Shown one piece after another: positions 19,587-20,517 of a stretch of 20,517 nucleotides of DNA. The position numbers were made by a program, and so were the translations under genes. Location of the stretch: positions 1 to 20,517 of IMG/VR virus record IMGVR_UViG_3300021962_006733; one strand, 5' to 3'. The stretch's first letter is position 1, and each line of letters starts with the position of its first letter. The notes under the pieces are model-generated. The model was not told the origin of the DNA. It ran no database searches and saw only the letters and a list, made by a program, of their open reading frames with translations. Source of the DNA: a virus.

Positions 19587-20517
19587 GAACGTTAGTCGAT
19601 CCACTAACTTAACAGCACCACCGTCTGTGCCCACTGCCACAAAGCCTTCTGGGTCTGTGACTTCTAACCCTGCATCAGTCTGAGCGAATGTGCCCACCTG
19701 CATTGCCTGATTCATTTTTTGTAGTGCCTGCATTTTTAATGCCTGTGCCTGTTTGTAGAATGCCAACATTGCTGATAGAGGTTTTCGCATTGTGGCAAGG
19801 AACTTAGGCATCTCTGCCATCTTCTGTTGTCGTAGAGCGATGGCCTTCTGTGCTTTTAATCCTGCCAACTGCTGTTGCATTCTGTCTAGATAGAACTGTT
19901 GAAACCCTTTTAGAAAAGCATTTACATCTGTGGGTACTTTGCCTTGTTTAATTTCTGCATTGATGTACATTTGAAACATTGGTACAAAATCTTTGTTGGT
20001 GGTTAACATTGCGGAAAGATTTTTAGGAACTCCATTTAATAACGTCTTAAGAATTTGTATGCCTTTAGCAAAGTCTGTGCTTTCTGTTTTTGTAAATGTG
20101 GCAGAACCTGCAACGTTTTTGTATGAAGCATTATCAAACCACACATCTGCAGTCTTTGTAAAACTAGCAACATCCACACCCGCTTTGGCATTCATATCTG
20201 CTAATCGTTCTCCTGTGTACGTGGTATGGAATATTATGCCCACTTTGGCAGATGCAATTTGTTTGCCTATGTCTGAGTCTTCAGGCACGGCGTACACAAT
20301 CTCATTGGGTTTAAATGTGATGAACTTACCACCGTTGATGTCTTGCGTGGTTAGATCATTATCTGTGAACATCATATCTCCCTGTACCACGCCCTGTATG
20401 TTCAGTTTGGGTAGATGTACTAGACATTTTAATAACTTTTGTCCTAGATCATCTGTGCCGTGGTTACGAGCAATGTCCTGTTTGGTATAATTGATTTTGG
20501 CAGATTGAGCAAACACT
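19542..20517 (-). CDS. Large phage protein of the DUF6267 type, C-terminal part
   Basis: The frame enters from the right edge, so the start is missing; a GTG at 20516 is only a chance start. The visible 324 residues include AKINYTKQDIARNHGTDDLG, HLPKLNIQGVVQGDMMFTDN, ITFKPNEIVYAVPEDS and AKVGIIFHTTYTGERL. From memory this matches a protein in many marine T4-like phages labelled DUF6267, whose N-terminal part contains a KxDG-like ligase motif; that part is outside the window, so I do not assign an activity. The second half is helical and rich in glutamine, methionine and lysine (about 205-275). It overlaps the plus-strand gene tail-to-tail by 45 bases. Confidence 0.65.
   Translation of the reverse strand, partial: VFAQSAKINYTKQDIARNHGTDDLGQKLLKCLVHLPKLNIQGVVQGDMMFTDNDLTTQDINGGKFITFKPNEIVYAVPEDSDIGKQIASAKVGIIFHTTYTGERLADMNAKAGVDVASFTKTADVWFDNASYKNVAGSATFTKTESTDFAKGIQILKTLLNGVPKNLSAMLTTNKDFVPMFQMYINAEIKQGKVPTDVNAFLKGFQQFYLDRMQQQLAGLKAQKAIALRQQKMAEMPKFLATMRKPLSAMLAFYKQAQALKMQALQKMNQAMQVGTFAQTDAGLEVTDPEGFVAVGTDGGAVKLVDRLTFSRRNLTAIKKFEQS

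Noticed and set aside
19993-20490. Plus-strand open frame of 165 codons
   Set aside because: It is opposite the conserved part of the DUF6267-type gene and resembles no protein.
1-20517. tRNA genes, CRISPR arrays, insertion sequences, integrase or attachment sites
   Set aside because: I looked for tRNA T-loop patterns, regular spaced repeats and transposase or integrase motifs and saw none.

Overview
The window looks like a piece of an AT-rich marine T4-like (contractile-tailed) bacteriophage genome. The evidence is a class Ia ribonucleotide reductase pair (nrdA, nrdB), a PAAR baseplate-spike tip protein, a tail spike with a pectate-lyase-type domain, a RecB-like PD-(D/E)XK nuclease, T4-type late promoter boxes (TATAAATA and variants), tightly packed genes with TAATG junctions, and many short unknown genes. 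Two-oxoglutarate dioxygenases, a twitch-type radical SAM protein and a glycosyltransferase-like protein of a kind often seen in marine cyanophages and pelagiphages fit this. A SAR11-like or similar marine host is an inference from base composition and gene content only. No tRNA, CRISPR, insertion sequence or integrase was seen.

Layout, left to right. (1) 1-597, minus strand: a small unknown gene followed 3 nt later by the N-terminal 131 codons of an isocitrate lyase (aceA) that runs off the left edge. (2) 598-1199: a divergent control region with tandem GTAAATCTT repeats, then two short plus-strand genes. (3) 1196-2829, minus: a probable baseplate or virion protein and a PAAR protein, fused by a TAATG junction. 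(4) 2838-6667, minus: a four-gene metabolic cassette, with two paralogous 2OG-Fe(II) dioxygenases flanking a two-domain methyltransferase (C-terminal half CmoA-like) and a nitronate-monooxygenase-like TIM barrel. (5) 6713-10443, minus: nrdA, nrdB and a small acidic gene coupled to nrdB. (6) 10549-16789, minus: tail spike, nuclease, radical SAM protein, glutathione peroxidase, and several unknown or structural-type proteins ending upstream in an XhlA-like membrane protein. (7) 16855-17836, minus: an unknown 157-residue protein, a strong intrinsic terminator, and a well-expressed-looking 135-residue protein with its own promoter and ribosome binding site. (8) 17945-20517: an unknown minus-strand protein, a plus-strand glycosyltransferase-like gene, and the C-terminal part of a large minus-strand phage protein.

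How the genes work together: nrdAB would supply deoxynucleotides for phage replication. The PAAR, tail spike and unknown structural genes belong to the virion. The remaining genes look auxiliary: isocitrate lyase (glyoxylate shunt entry), glutathione peroxidase (peroxide detoxification), the radical SAM protein, and the dioxygenase/methyltransferase/flavoprotein-like cassette, which could together modify a small molecule, nucleobase or surface group. The most notable points are the phage-borne isocitrate lyase; the CmoA-like domain fused to a second methyltransferase between duplicated dioxygenases that share a 96-bp identical tract; and a recurring arrangement in which promoter boxes end 5-9 nt before the start codon, predicting leaderless or nearly leaderless late mRNAs.
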